64,000 nucleotides of DNA from assembly GCA_035326425.1 (NCBI GenBank), contig DAOLFG010000006.1, positions 1 through 64,000 of the forward strand. The letters are read 5' to 3'. Positions 29,165 through 38,100 of the stretch are shown one piece after another (position 1 is the stretch's first letter; each line of letters starts with the position of its first letter). The notes under the pieces are model-generated. The model did no database searches. It had not been told where the DNA came from and worked only from the letters and a program-made list of their open reading frames with translations. The position numbers and the translations under genes were made by a program. The DNA comes from CALKJU01 sp035326425. Its GTDB lineage: Bacteria; Pseudomonadota; Alphaproteobacteria; Geminicoccales; Geminicoccaceae.

Positions 29165-30357
29165 TGCAGGGCTGGCTGCGGCAGGACGGGCGCAAGGGCA
29201 TCCGCAACACGGTCGTCGTCGCCTATCTCGTCGAATGCGCGCGCCACACCGCCGAGCTGGTGGCGCGGCTGTTCGAGGAGGCCGACGTCCACGTCATCGG
29301 CTTTCCCGGCTGCTACCGCAACGACTATGCCCGGCGGATGATGGGGGCCTTGTGCACCCATCCCAATGTCGGCGCCGTGCTGCTGGTGTCGCTGGGCTGC
29401 GAGAGCTTCGACCGCTCCGGCGTGCGGGCCGAGGTCGAAGCCAGCGGCCGGCCGGTACGGACCCTGGTCATCCAGGCTGCCGGCGGTACCCGGCGCACGG
29501 TCGAGGCCGGCCGCGAATGGGTGCGGTCGACCCTGGCCGAGCTGGAGCGCCAGCCGAAAGTGCCGATCGCCCATCACGAGCTGGTGGTCGGAACCATCTG
29601 CGGCGGCTCGGACGCCACCTCGGGCCTCACCGCCAATCCTGCGATGGGCCGCTGCTTCGACCTGCTGGTGGCCAGGGGTGCCGCCTGCATCTTCGAGGAG
29701 ACCGGCGAGCTGATCGGCTGCGAGGGCCACATGGCGGCACGCGCCGCCACGCCGGCACTGGCCGACGAGATCGTGGCCTCGGTCGAGAAGGCGGCGCGCT
29801 ACTACCGGGTGATGGGCCAGTCGAGCTTCGCGCCCGGCAATGCCGAGGGCGGCCTCACCACCATCGAGGAGAAGTCTCTCGGCGCCTATGCCAAGTCCGG
29901 CGCCTCGCCGATCATCGGCCTCATCAAGCCGGGCGACCGGCCGCCGGCCGGCGGGCTCTACCTGCTCGACGTGGTGCCGGACGGCGAGCCGCGCTTCGGC
30001 TTTCCCAACATCAACGACAATGCCGAGATCGCCGAGCTGATCGCCTGCGGCAGCCAGGTGATCCTGTTCTCGACCGGCCGCGGCTCGGTGGTGGGCTCGG
30101 CAATCAGCCCGGTGATCAAGGTCTGCGCCAACCCCGGCACCTATCGCCGCATGCAGGACGACATGGACGTCGACGCCGGCCGCATCCTGGAGGGCCGGGC
30201 GACGCTCGACGAGGTCGGTGCCGAGATCCTGGCGCTGATCGAGCGCCTTGCCGAGGGTGACCGCACCTGCTCCGAGCAGCTCGGGCACCGCGAGTTCATC
30301 ATGGGCTACAAGCACTTCGAGCCCTTGGGCCCGAGCTGCCTGCCTTCGGCGGCGTAA
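29164..30357 (+). CDS. UxaA-family hydro-lyase, large domain (altronate dehydratase-like)
   Basis: 397 aa corresponding to the large C-terminal domain of UxaA/GarD enzymes, without the ~100-residue SAF domain. Recognisable parts are FPGCYRNDYARRMMGALCTH, VSLGCESFD, VGTICGGSDATSGLTANPAM, FEETGELIGCEGHMA and EEKSLGAYAKSG. Cys residues at these points are consistent with a metal site. It would dehydrate a sugar acid. The start ATG overlaps the doc stop by one base; a GTG one codon upstream is possible. No small-subunit gene is adjacent. Confidence 0.85.
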   Translation: MQGWLRQDGRKGIRNTVVVAYLVECARHTAELVARLFEEADVHVIGFPGCYRNDYARRMMGALCTHPNVGAVLLVSLGCESFDRSGVRAEVEASGRPVRTLVIQAAGGTRRTVEAGREWVRSTLAELERQPKVPIAHHELVVGTICGGSDATSGLTANPAMGRCFDLLVARGAACIFEETGELIGCEGHMAARAATPALADEIVASVEKAARYYRVMGQSSFAPGNAEGGLTTIEEKSLGAYAKSGASPIIGLIKPGDRPPAGGLYLLDVVPDGEPRFGFPNINDNAEIAELIACGSQVILFSTGRGSVVGSAISPVIKVCANPGTYRRMQDDMDVDAGRILEGRATLDEVGAEILALIERLAEGDRTCSEQLGHREFIMGYKHFEPLGPSCLPSAA

Positions 30358-30364
30358 CGGGGCG

Positions 30365-32365
30365 CTACGCCCGCCGTCGACGGCGCGGGGCATCCTGGCC
30401 GGGCTGCGCCGTTCGCCGCTCCGGAAGGGTGACCGCCGCGGCCAGATTCGGAGTCGGCGCGGTGGCATGCGGCAGCGCCATCGCCGCCACGAAATGCTCC
30501 TGGAAGCGCGGCTCGATGGCGGTCTCGACCTTCTCGATCCGCCGCACCACCGCCTCGATCTCGGCGCGGGCGGCCTTGTTGAGCAGGGCGATGCGCGCAC
30601 CGGTGCCGGCGGCGTTGCCGGCCGAGGAGACCTTGGGCAGGGCGCAGTCGGGGATCAGGCCCAGCACCATGGCGTAGAGCGGATCGATATGGCTGCCGAA
30701 GGCGCCGGCCAGCACGATGCGGTCGACGCCGTCGACTTCCAGCCGGTCCATCAGCAGGCGGGCGCCGGCATAGAGGGCGGCCTTGGCGAGCTGGATGGCC
30801 CGCACGTCGCCCTGGGTCACGCGCAGCTCGCGCTCGCCGCCGTGCAGCACATAGGCGAAGGTGCGGCCCTCGGGCACGATGCGGGGCGAGCGCGCCGCCG
30901 CCGAGCCGTCGATGGTGCCGTCGGCCAGGATGACGCCGCTCAGGAACAGCTCGGCCAGCGCCTCGACGATGCCGGAGCCGCAGATGCCGGTGACGCCGCT
31001 GCGGGCGACGATGCGGTCGAAGCCCGGCTCGTCCGACCACAGGTCGCAGCCGATGACCTTGAAGCGCGGCTCCAGCGTGTCGCGGTCGATGCGCACCCGC
31101 TCGATGGCGCCCGGTGCCGCGCGCTGGCCGGCCGAGATCTGGGCACCCTCGAAGGCCGGCCCCGTGGGCGACGAGCAGGCGAGCAGGCGCTGCCGGTTGC
31201 CGAGCACGATCTCGGCATTGGTGCCGACGTCGACCACCAGCATCACCTCGTTCTGCAGGTGCGGCCCTTCGGACAGCACGACGCCGGCGCAGTCGGCGCC
31301 GACATGGCCGGCGATGCAGGGCAGGACGTAGATGCGGGCATCGGGGTGGATGCTGTCGAGGCCGATCTCGCTGGCCCACAGCGTGATGGCGCTGTCGGTG
31401 GCGAGCGCGAACGGCGCGCCGCCCAGCTCGATCGGGTCGATGCCGAGCAGCAGGTGGTGCATGATCGGGTTGCCGACGAACACCGCCTCCAGCACCCCCG
31501 CGGGCTCGACCCGGGCCTCGGCGGTCACCTGGCCTACCAGTGCGGTCACCGCCTCGCGGACGGCACGGGTGAGCTGGGCGTCGCCGCCCTTGTTCATCAT
31601 GATGTAGCTGACCCGGCTCATCAGATCCTCGCCCATGCGGATCTGCGGGTTCATCATGCCGGCCGAGGCCAGCACCTCGCCGGAGCCGAGGTCGCACAAG
31701 TGCGCCGCGATCGTGGTCGAGCCGATGTCGAAGGCGAGGCCATAGGCGTGGTCGTGGAAGCCCGGCCACAGCGCGATGATGCGCTTGCCGTCGTGGACGG
31801 CGACGGTGATCGACCACTGGCCCTCGCGCAGCGCCTTCTGCAGCCGCTGCAGCGAACGCAGGTCGATGGTGAGCCCCTCCAGCCCCCATTCGCGCCGCAG
31901 GGCCTCGCACAGGCGCTCGAAATCGCCGCGCTGCAGGTGCATGTCGGGCGGCTCGACCTCGACGAAATGCAGGCGGACCATCGGGTCCAGCCGGATCTCG
32001 CGGGCCTCGGCGCGCTTGCGTACCACCTGGCGGTGGACCTGGCTGTCGGGCGGCACGTCGATGACGACGTCGCCCAGGAGCTGGGTCTGGCAGGACAGCC
32101 GCCGGCCCAAGGCCAGACCCTTGCGCTCGCGATAGCGCAGCTCGGTGGCGGTCAGCTCGCCCAGGTGGCCGGCCTCGCTCTCGATGCCGTGCTTGGCGAA
32201 GCTGCCCTCCATCGGCACGCACTGGCAGCGGCCGCAGATCGCCCGGCCGCCGCAGACGCTGTCGATGTCGACGCCGAGCCGTCGGGCGGCATCGAGCAGG
32301 CTGGTGCCCAGGGCGAAGCGGCCGCGCTTGCCGGACGGCGTGAAGACGACGAGGGCGTCGGTCAT
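30365..32365 (-). CDS. Ferredoxin-ASKHA ATPase, reductive activator of corrinoid proteins (RACo-like, DUF4445)
   Basis: 666 aa. The N-terminal 2Fe-2S ferredoxin domain has Cys38-x5-Cys44-x2-Cys47 and a fourth ligand near Cys89 (RRLSCQTQ). After a linker comes the ASKHA ATPase domain: AFDIGSTTIAAHLCDL as phosphate 1, VVDVGTNAEIVLGN and LAGAFGSHIDPLYAMVLG. RACo proteins use ATP and the cluster to re-reduce inactive Co(II) corrinoids. It ends a four-gene overlapping operon that starts with a corrinoid protein. Confidence 0.9.
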   Translation of the reverse strand: MTDALVVFTPSGKRGRFALGTSLLDAARRLGVDIDSVCGGRAICGRCQCVPMEGSFAKHGIESEAGHLGELTATELRYRERKGLALGRRLSCQTQLLGDVVIDVPPDSQVHRQVVRKRAEAREIRLDPMVRLHFVEVEPPDMHLQRGDFERLCEALRREWGLEGLTIDLRSLQRLQKALREGQWSITVAVHDGKRIIALWPGFHDHAYGLAFDIGSTTIAAHLCDLGSGEVLASAGMMNPQIRMGEDLMSRVSYIMMNKGGDAQLTRAVREAVTALVGQVTAEARVEPAGVLEAVFVGNPIMHHLLLGIDPIELGGAPFALATDSAITLWASEIGLDSIHPDARIYVLPCIAGHVGADCAGVVLSEGPHLQNEVMLVVDVGTNAEIVLGNRQRLLACSSPTGPAFEGAQISAGQRAAPGAIERVRIDRDTLEPRFKVIGCDLWSDEPGFDRIVARSGVTGICGSGIVEALAELFLSGVILADGTIDGSAAARSPRIVPEGRTFAYVLHGGERELRVTQGDVRAIQLAKAALYAGARLLMDRLEVDGVDRIVLAGAFGSHIDPLYAMVLGLIPDCALPKVSSAGNAAGTGARIALLNKAARAEIEAVVRRIEKVETAIEPRFQEHFVAAMALPHATAPTPNLAAAVTLPERRTAQPGQDAPRRRRRA

Positions 32366-32673
32366 GCCTCGCCCGTGGCCGCCCTGCCACCGGCCCGGGC
32401 CAGCTCGCGCAGCCGTTCCGGCGGATAGGCGGCCTCGATCGCCGCCACCGCCGCGTCGGCCTCGGCCTCCGGGTCGTCGCCGCAGGGCTCCGGCTCGCCG
32501 CGCCGCCACTCCGCCAGATAGGCGTCGGTCTCCGTCGCCCCGCCCAGCATGGCAGCGCGGTCGATCGCCTGCTGGAAGCGGTCGCCGAGCTGGCGCTTGG
32601 CCTGGCGGCGGCCGGCCCTGACGATCACCTGGGCCGGGATGTCGCGCCAGTAGAGCACGACGCGCTCGGCCAT
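32362..32673 (-). CDS. Small 'virulence factor'-family protein of a corrinoid operon
   Basis: 103 aa. The start AERVVLYWRDIPAQVIVRAG and KRQLGDRFQQAIDRAAM match a small conserved family often annotated as virulence factor, although its role is not established. It overlaps RACo by 4 bp (ATGA) and follows DUF1638 by 1 bp. Its constant place beside corrinoid genes argues for a role in methyl transfer rather than virulence (inference). Confidence 0.72.
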   Translation of the reverse strand: MAERVVLYWRDIPAQVIVRAGRRQAKRQLGDRFQQAIDRAAMLGGATETDAYLAEWRRGEPEPCGDDPEAEADAAVAAIEAAYPPERLRELARAGGRAATGEA

Positions 32674-32674
32674 C

Positions 32675-33265
32675 TCAGGCGGCCTCGAGGAAGCTCGACA
32701 GGCCGCCGAGGCCGGTCCGCCGATGCTCGAAGGCGAGGCCCAGGCGACCGGCAGCGGCACGGGCCTTGTCGAGCAGGGCCGCATCCTCGGCCTGCGACAG
32801 GTAGACCAGCCGACGATAGTTGCCGAAATAGAGCGGCAGCAGCTCGGGATGCCGGTCGATGCCGAGGCCGCGGACGACCAGCGTCTCGAACTGGCGGGTC
32901 AGGAAATCGGTGAGCCAGAACGTGCCGGGCTCCTCCTCGGCCATGGCGGCCAAGGCCTCCTCGCCGGCGAGGAAGGCGTAGCAGTGCGGCCCGGCGATAC
33001 GTTCCACGCCTTCCTCCGCCAGGACGCGGTCCAGCTCGCCACCGGTGCCGCAATCGCCATAGAGCACCAGGATGCGCCGGTATCGGCCCCGCGCCCGACC
33101 GATCCGCCGCCGCACGGCCTCGGGAATGCGCTCCGGCCGGTTGTGCAGCGAGGCCGGCAGGCAGGCGAGATCGAGGTGATCCAGCCGGTTGGCGTCGATC
33201 ACCGCCCTCGCCTCGCGCGCCAGGGCGCCGCAGGCGACGAGCAGCGTGCGTTCGGGCGGGGTCAA
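32675..33265 (-). CDS. DUF1638-family protein
   Basis: 196 aa. The DUF1638 pattern is visible: TLLVACGALAREARAVID at the start, PASLHNRPERIPEAVRRRIG, ILVLYGDCGTGGELDRVL, and PHCYAFLAGEEA. Function unknown, but the family sits beside corrinoid and methyltransferase genes. The probable start is TTG at 33265, overlapping the corrinoid gene stop (TTGA); no in-frame ATG fits. Confidence 0.78.
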   Translation of the reverse strand: MTPPERTLLVACGALAREARAVIDANRLDHLDLACLPASLHNRPERIPEAVRRRIGRARGRYRRILVLYGDCGTGGELDRVLAEEGVERIAGPHCYAFLAGEEALAAMAEEEPGTFWLTDFLTRQFETLVVRGLGIDRHPELLPLYFGNYRRLVYLSQAEDAALLDKARAAAGRLGLAFEHRRTGLGGLSSFLEAA

Positions 33266-33969
33266 GCGCGGCCGGCCATCTGGTTGTGCTTGCGGGCCAT
33301 GAACGCCTTGGCGGTCTCGACGGCGACAGCGGCGTCGCGGCAATAGGCGTCGGCGCCCACGGCCTTGGCGAAGGCCTCGTTGAGCGGCGCTCCGCCCACC
33401 AGCACGATGTAGTCGTCACGCATGCCGCGCTCGATCAGCGTCTCGATGACGATCTTCATATAGGGCATCGTCGTGGTCAGCAGGGCCGACATGCCGAGGA
33501 TGTCGGCCTCGTGCTCCTCCAGCGCCTTCAGATACTTGTCGGCGTCGCAGTTGATGCCGAGATCGACCACCTCGAAGCCGGCGCCCTCCATCATCATCGA
33601 CACCAGGTTCTTGCCGATGTCGTGGATGTCGCCCTTGACGGTGCCGATCACCATCTTGCCGATCTGCGGTGCCCCGGTCTCGGCCAGCAGCGGCCGCAGG
33701 ATCGCCATGCCGCCCTTCATGGCGTTGGCGGCCAGCAGCACCTCGGGCACGAACAGGATGCCGTCGCGGAAGTCGACACCGACGATCGTCATGCCGCCGA
33801 CCAGCGCCTCGGTCAGCACGCGATAGGGCGTCCAGCCGCGCTCGAGGAGGATGCGCACCCCCTCCTCGACCTCCGGCCTCAGCCCGTCGTAGAGGTCGTC
33901 CTGGATCTGCTTGGTGAGCTCGTCGTCGTCGAGCGACCGCAGGTCGAGATCGTCACCGGACTCGCTCAT
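33262..33969 (-). CDS. Corrinoid (B12-binding) methyl-carrier protein
   Basis: 235 aa, MtaC/MtbC type. The helical cap domain is residues 15-95. The Rossmann B12 domain contains DIHDIG with the Co-ligand His116 (VIGTVKGDIHDIGKNLVSMM), then MSALLTTTMPYMK and IVLVGGAPLNEAFAKAVGAD. It carries a methyl group between a substrate methyltransferase and an acceptor such as tetrahydrofolate. The partner methyltransferase (MttB-like) is not in the window. ATG 33969 chosen since the cap domain starts just after it. Confidence 0.92.
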   Translation of the reverse strand: MSESGDDLDLRSLDDDELTKQIQDDLYDGLRPEVEEGVRILLERGWTPYRVLTEALVGGMTIVGVDFRDGILFVPEVLLAANAMKGGMAILRPLLAETGAPQIGKMVIGTVKGDIHDIGKNLVSMMMEGAGFEVVDLGINCDADKYLKALEEHEADILGMSALLTTTMPYMKIVIETLIERGMRDDYIVLVGGAPLNEAFAKAVGADAYCRDAAVAVETAKAFMARKHNQMAGRA

Positions 33970-34034
33970 CGCGCCCGTCCCACGCCAAGCCACCGCGCCG
34001 CCTTTCACGCCATGCCGGCGCCGCAGCGTCAATA

Positions 34035-34048
34035 CGAGATTAATCTCG
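34035..34048. promoter_or_regulatory. Perfect 14-bp palindrome in the divergent corrinoid-operon promoter region
   Basis: CGAGATTAATCTCG is perfectly symmetric and lies 66 bp upstream of the corrinoid gene and 59 bp upstream of the divergent membrane-protein gene. Likely an operator for a dimeric regulator. Confidence 0.5.
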
Positions 34049-34106
34049 CTCCGTTATCACCTGAAGCGAGGGGCGGTGGCCGCCGCCCGGGACACCGGCG
34101 GGACCG

Positions 34107-34934
34107 ATGACTGAGCTGCTCGGCTGGATTCGCGCGAGGCTGCGCGCGGACAGGACGCTGAAAGGGCTGGCGATCCTGCTGCTGGGCGTCGACCTGGTGC
34201 TGATCTGGATGCACCTGCAGCGGTTCATGCTCAGGCGCTTCGGCCTGACCGAGCACTGGCTGGCGGACGACCGGTTCGCCTTCAACAACGACACCGGGCT
34301 CAACATGGTCTGGCTGTCGGCGCAGGCCGTGGCGCTCGCCATGGCGGCGGCCTTGGCGGCGGTGCGGCGTCCCTCGCCCGCCGTGGTCCTGGCGGCCCTG
34401 CTGACTCTCGCCATCGCCGCCGCCAAGCTGGTCAAGCCGCACTTGGCACTGGCGGAGGCGCTGGCCGTCCACGGCCACCTGCACGGCTGGCTCGGCCTCA
34501 ACGGCCGCCAGCTCGGCAAGCTCGTGGCCGAGATCGGCATGGGCCTCGCCTGGCTGCTGGTGGCCTCGATCTCCGTGCGTCTCGCCGCCGACGGCGCCGG
34601 CCGCACCGCCTCGGCGCTGGCGCTGTGGCTGGTCGTCGCGCTGGCGGTGGCGGGTGGCCTCAGCGACCTCGGCTACATGCTGTTCGCCGGCAGCTTCAAG
34701 GGAGCCGTGGCACTGTTCGGGCTCCTGGAGGGTGCGGGCGAGATGCTGGTGCTGAGCGTCGGGCTGATCGGCTTCTCGGCGCTGGCGCGGGTGCTCGGCC
34801 GGCATCGCCGCCGCAAGCGCCCGGCCATGGCGCGCCCGCCGGCTTTGCCGGAAGACGCTCCGCGGTGTTACATCGAAACATCCGGCGAGCATCCTGCCGG
34901 TACAGACATGGACCGGGAGAAGGCCATTCCATGA
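34107..34934 (+). CDS. Multi-pass membrane protein of unknown function
   Basis: 275 aa with about six hydrophobic segments (LAILLLGVDLVLIWMHLQ; AQAVALAMAAALAAV; VVLAALLTLAIAAAKLV; ALALWLVVALAVAGGL; and a final one at MLVLSVGLIGFSALARVLG). Between them is a His-containing loop (AVHGHLHGWLGLNGRQ). The charged cytoplasmic tail ends at residue 275. No family recognised. The stop overlaps the next start (ATGA). Confidence 0.7.
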   Translation: MTELLGWIRARLRADRTLKGLAILLLGVDLVLIWMHLQRFMLRRFGLTEHWLADDRFAFNNDTGLNMVWLSAQAVALAMAAALAAVRRPSPAVVLAALLTLAIAAAKLVKPHLALAEALAVHGHLHGWLGLNGRQLGKLVAEIGMGLAWLLVASISVRLAADGAGRTASALALWLVVALAVAGGLSDLGYMLFAGSFKGAVALFGLLEGAGEMLVLSVGLIGFSALARVLGRHRRRKRPAMARPPALPEDAPRCYIETSGEHPAGTDMDREKAIP

Positions 34935-35731
34935 CGATCCGACCGGCTAAGCTGGACAATGCCCCGCATTGGGTCGCCAGAGCCATGAGCCCGAAGCCGG
35001 CGCCGCGCGTCACCAATATCGGCTGGCTGCTCGACACCCAGAGCGCCGGCTTCATCTGGAACGCCCCGAAGCGGGTGACCCGCGAGCGGCCGGAGCGTCG
35101 CCACGCCAAGTCGCTGACGCAGTGCCCGGCCATCGTCGATGCCGATGCGCGGCTGTTCGAGATCCAGTCGCCGATCGATTGCGCCATCGGCTTCAAGTTC
35201 GACGAGAACCAGCGGCCGCTGCTGACCAATCTCGCCGGCGACCAGTCGACGATCCGCAGCAAGCACCTGAACCAGATGGTGGCGATCGTCGACCGTCGCG
35301 AATGGTCGAACCCCAACCGGCCGGTCATCCAGTTCATCACGCCCTACATCTTCATCGCCGACGAGCCGGTCTATCTCAACCAGCTGCCGCCCTATAACCA
35401 CTACCGCCGCGACCCGCTGCCCGGCCTGCTGGTGCCGGGCCGGCTGCCGATCGACATCTGGCCCCGGGCGCTGATGTGGGCGTTCGAGTGGTACGAGCTC
35501 GACAAGCCGCTGGTGCTGCGCCGAGGCGAGCCCTGGTGGTACGCCCGCTTCGAGACCACCGACCCGGCGCGGCCGGTGCGGCTGGTCGAGGCGACGATGA
35601 CGCCCGAGCTGCGCGAGTACATGCAAGGTGCGAGCGCGGTGACGAACTACGTCAACCAGACCTACTCGCTGTTCGCCACCGCCCGCGAGCGCCGGCCGTC
35701 GAAGCTGCTGGTCGAGAAGACGCGCGGCTGA
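34931..35731 (+). CDS. Hypothetical protein coupled to the membrane protein
   Basis: 266 aa, soluble, Pro/Trp/Tyr-rich, no recognised family. Distinct segments: RVTNIGWLLDTQSAGFIWNA, DCAIGFKFDENQRPLLTNLA and DIWPRALMWAFEWYELDKPL. The look of the last part recalls phage or secretion accessory proteins, but I cannot assign it. Its ATG overlaps the upstream stop by 4 bp. Confidence 0.68.
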   Translation: MTIRPAKLDNAPHWVARAMSPKPAPRVTNIGWLLDTQSAGFIWNAPKRVTRERPERRHAKSLTQCPAIVDADARLFEIQSPIDCAIGFKFDENQRPLLTNLAGDQSTIRSKHLNQMVAIVDRREWSNPNRPVIQFITPYIFIADEPVYLNQLPPYNHYRRDPLPGLLVPGRLPIDIWPRALMWAFEWYELDKPLVLRRGEPWWYARFETTDPARPVRLVEATMTPELREYMQGASAVTNYVNQTYSLFATARERRPSKLLVEKTRG

Positions 35732-35741
35732 CCGGTGCGGC

Positions 35742-36539
35742 TCAGGCGCGGCGGGCCGTCGGGGACGGGCCCGGGCGCGCCTTCGCCCGCTCGGCCGGGC
35801 GGGGAGCGCCGGCAACGGCCAGGCCCAGCTGCTCCTTCAGCACCTTCGGCCGCACCTCCTCGATGGCGCGGGGCTCCAGGTTGCCGAGCTGGAACGGCCC
35901 GTAGCCGGTGCGGATCAGCCGCGACACCTCGTGGCCGAGATGCTGCATGACGTTGCGGACCTCGCGGTTCTTGCCCTCGCGCAGCGCCACCGTCAGCCAG
36001 GCGTTGCTGCCCTGGACGCGCTCGAGCTTGGCCTGGATCGGCCCATAGGCGATGCCGTCGACGGTCACGCCCCGCCCCAGCGACTGCAGGGCCGCGTCGC
36101 TGGGCGTGCCGAACACCCGCACGCGGTAGCGGCGCAGCCAGCCGGTCGAGGGCAGCTCGAGGCGACGCTTCAGCTCGCCATCATTGGTCAGCAGCAGCAG
36201 CCCCTCGGAGTTCAGGTCCAGGCGGCCGATCGGCATCAGCCGGGGCAGCCCCTCGGGCAGGGTCTCGTAGAGTGTCCTGCGGCCCTCGGGGTCGCGGGCG
36301 GTGGTCATCACCCCCTTGGGCTTGTGGTAGCGGAACAGCCGCGGCGGCTCGGCGATCGGCAGCGGCTCGCCGTCGACGACGATCCGCTGGCCGGGCCGGA
36401 CGTTGAGCGCCGGCGAATCCAGCACCTTGCCGTCGACGCTGACACGGCCGCCGGCGATCCACTGCTCGGCCTCGCGCCGCGAGCACAGCCCGGCGCGGGC
36501 GATGACCTTGGCGATGCGCTCGCCTTCCGCCTCGCTCAT
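35742..36539 (-). CDS. 23S rRNA pseudouridine synthase (RluB/RsuA family)
   Basis: 265 aa. The N-terminal S4 RNA-binding domain (RIAKVIARAGLCSRREAEQW) is followed by the synthase domain with catalytic Asp in PIGRLDLNSEGLLLLTNDGE and the late motif REGKNREVRNVMQHLGHEV. It isomerises a uridine in ribosomal RNA, most likely 23S as for RluB. The ATG overlaps the amidotransferase stop by 4 bp. Confidence 0.92.
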   Translation of the reverse strand: MSEAEGERIAKVIARAGLCSRREAEQWIAGGRVSVDGKVLDSPALNVRPGQRIVVDGEPLPIAEPPRLFRYHKPKGVMTTARDPEGRRTLYETLPEGLPRLMPIGRLDLNSEGLLLLTNDGELKRRLELPSTGWLRRYRVRVFGTPSDAALQSLGRGVTVDGIAYGPIQAKLERVQGSNAWLTVALREGKNREVRNVMQHLGHEVSRLIRTGYGPFQLGNLEPRAIEEVRPKVLKEQLGLAVAGAPRPAERAKARPGPSPTARRA

Positions 36540-37267
36540 CGCGACGTGCGGCAGGCTTCGACGAAGGCGCGGATCACCGCCGCGTCGCCGGGGCTGATGT
36601 CGTATTCGGGATGCCACTGCACGCCGAGGCAGAAGCTGCGCTCGGGGAGCTCTATGGCCTCGATCACCCCGTCGGGGGCGCGGGCGGTCACCACCACGCC
36701 CGGGCCGGTGGCGTCGGCCGCCTGGTGGTGGGCACTGTTGACCGGCAGGCGGTCGGCTCCGGTCACGCGGTGCAGCAGCGAGCCCGGCTCGACCAGCACC
36801 TCGTGGCCGGGCTCGGTGCGCGGGTTCTTCTGCTCGTGCTCGAGGCAGCCCTGCACGGCATCCGGAATGTGCTGGATCAGGGTGCCACCCAGCACGACGT
36901 TCAGGAGCTGCTGGCCGCCGCAGATCCCCAGCACCGGCTTGTCGGCCTCGACCGCGGCGCGGGTGATCGCCCATTCGAAGCGGGTGCGCTTGTCCTTGGT
37001 GGTGACGCTGTCGTGGCGCGAGGCGGCGCCATAGAGCGCCGGGTCGACGTCGAAGGCACCGCCGCTCACCAGCAGGCCGTCGATCATGCCGAGATAGTCG
37101 GGCACGAGGTCGGGCTCGTGCGGCAGGGCGATCGGCGTGCCGCCGGCGCGCGCCACCGCCTCGAAATAGTTCTGCCGCAGGGCGTACCAGGGCAGCTTGG
37201 AGTAGCCGCCGGGCTGCTCGCTGTCGAGCGTCACCCCTATCACGGGGCGTGCCGCCGCCTCGCTCAT
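36536..37267 (-). CDS. Class I glutamine amidotransferase (gamma-glutamyl-GABA hydrolase family)
   Basis: 243 aa, PuuD-like. The nucleophile Cys is in VLGICGGQQLLNVVLGGTL, and the His-Glu pair is in GVQWHPEYD. The start IGVTLDSEQPGGYSKLPWYA is also typical. It hydrolyses gamma-glutamyl amides such as gamma-glutamyl-GABA in polyamine breakdown. First gene of a two-gene operon with the pseudouridine synthase. Confidence 0.9.
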   Translation of the reverse strand: MSEAAARPVIGVTLDSEQPGGYSKLPWYALRQNYFEAVARAGGTPIALPHEPDLVPDYLGMIDGLLVSGGAFDVDPALYGAASRHDSVTTKDKRTRFEWAITRAAVEADKPVLGICGGQQLLNVVLGGTLIQHIPDAVQGCLEHEQKNPRTEPGHEVLVEPGSLLHRVTGADRLPVNSAHHQAADATGPGVVVTARAPDGVIEAIELPERSFCLGVQWHPEYDISPGDAAVIRAFVEACRTSR

Positions 37268-37338
37268 CGCCCGGGTCTCCGGCTCTTTCGCATGGTCTCG
37301 ATCCGTGATTGGCTCCGGCGGAGGAGGTTGCCGGAGCG

Positions 37339-38100
37339 ATGCAGACTGCCACGATCGCCTGGGCCGACGCCATCGTGCCGATCTGGCTGGCGGTCGCCTG
37401 GATCGGCTACGTCAAGCTGGCCGACCATCCGCGCCGCGGACGTACCACGCTGATGGCGCGGATGCACCAGTACCGGCAGGCCTGGATGCGGCGGATGCTG
37501 GCGCGCGACAACCGCATCGTCGACACCCAGATCGTCTCCCTGCTGGTGCAGAACATCTCGTTCTTCGCCTCCAGCACGATCCTGATCGTCGGCGGCTTCG
37601 CCGCCGTGCTCGGCGCGCGCGATCAGGCGATGAGCATCCTGTCCGAGATCCCGTTCGCGGCCAGGACGGGCGACATGCTGTGGGATTTCAAGATCCTGAC
37701 GCTGATCGTCATCTTCGTCTACGCCTTCTTCAAGTTCACCTGGGCGCTGCGGCAGTTCAACTACGTCGCCATCATGATCGGTGCCGCACCCGTGCAGGCG
37801 GCCGACCCTTCGCCCGGCGCCCTCGACCATGCCGACCGCACCGCGCGTGTGGCGACCCGCGCCGCCGATCACTTCAACAAGGCGATGCGCGCCTACTATT
37901 TCGGGCTGGCGACGCTGAGCTGGGTGATCCAACCCTGGCTGTGCATCCTGCTGATCGCCTGGGTGACGGCGATCATCTACCGGCGCGAGTTCCGCTCGGC
38001 CACGCTGGTCGGTCTCGGCGCCGTCGACCAGCCGATCGGCGGTCAGCCCTCGGTCAGCCCGGCCTCCATGGATTCGACCCAGGCCAGCAGGTTCGGATAG
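37339..38100 (+). CDS. DUF599-family membrane protein
   Basis: 253 aa with four helices. It shows the DUF599 pattern: DAIVPIWLAVAWIGYVKLAD, RMHQYRQAWMRRMLARDNRI, and TLIVIFVYAFFKFTWALRQFNY. CCGGAG lies just before the ATG at 37339. Its last 58 bp overlap the convergent GST gene. Function unknown. Confidence 0.85.
   Translation: MQTATIAWADAIVPIWLAVAWIGYVKLADHPRRGRTTLMARMHQYRQAWMRRMLARDNRIVDTQIVSLLVQNISFFASSTILIVGGFAAVLGARDQAMSILSEIPFAARTGDMLWDFKILTLIVIFVYAFFKFTWALRQFNYVAIMIGAAPVQAADPSPGALDHADRTARVATRAADHFNKAMRAYYFGLATLSWVIQPWLCILLIAWVTAIIYRREFRSATLVGLGAVDQPIGGQPSVSPASMDSTQASRFG

Noticed and set aside
34107..35731. Assigning the membrane protein and its partner to a secretion or phage system
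   Set aside because: Only vague compositional likeness; no motif supports it.
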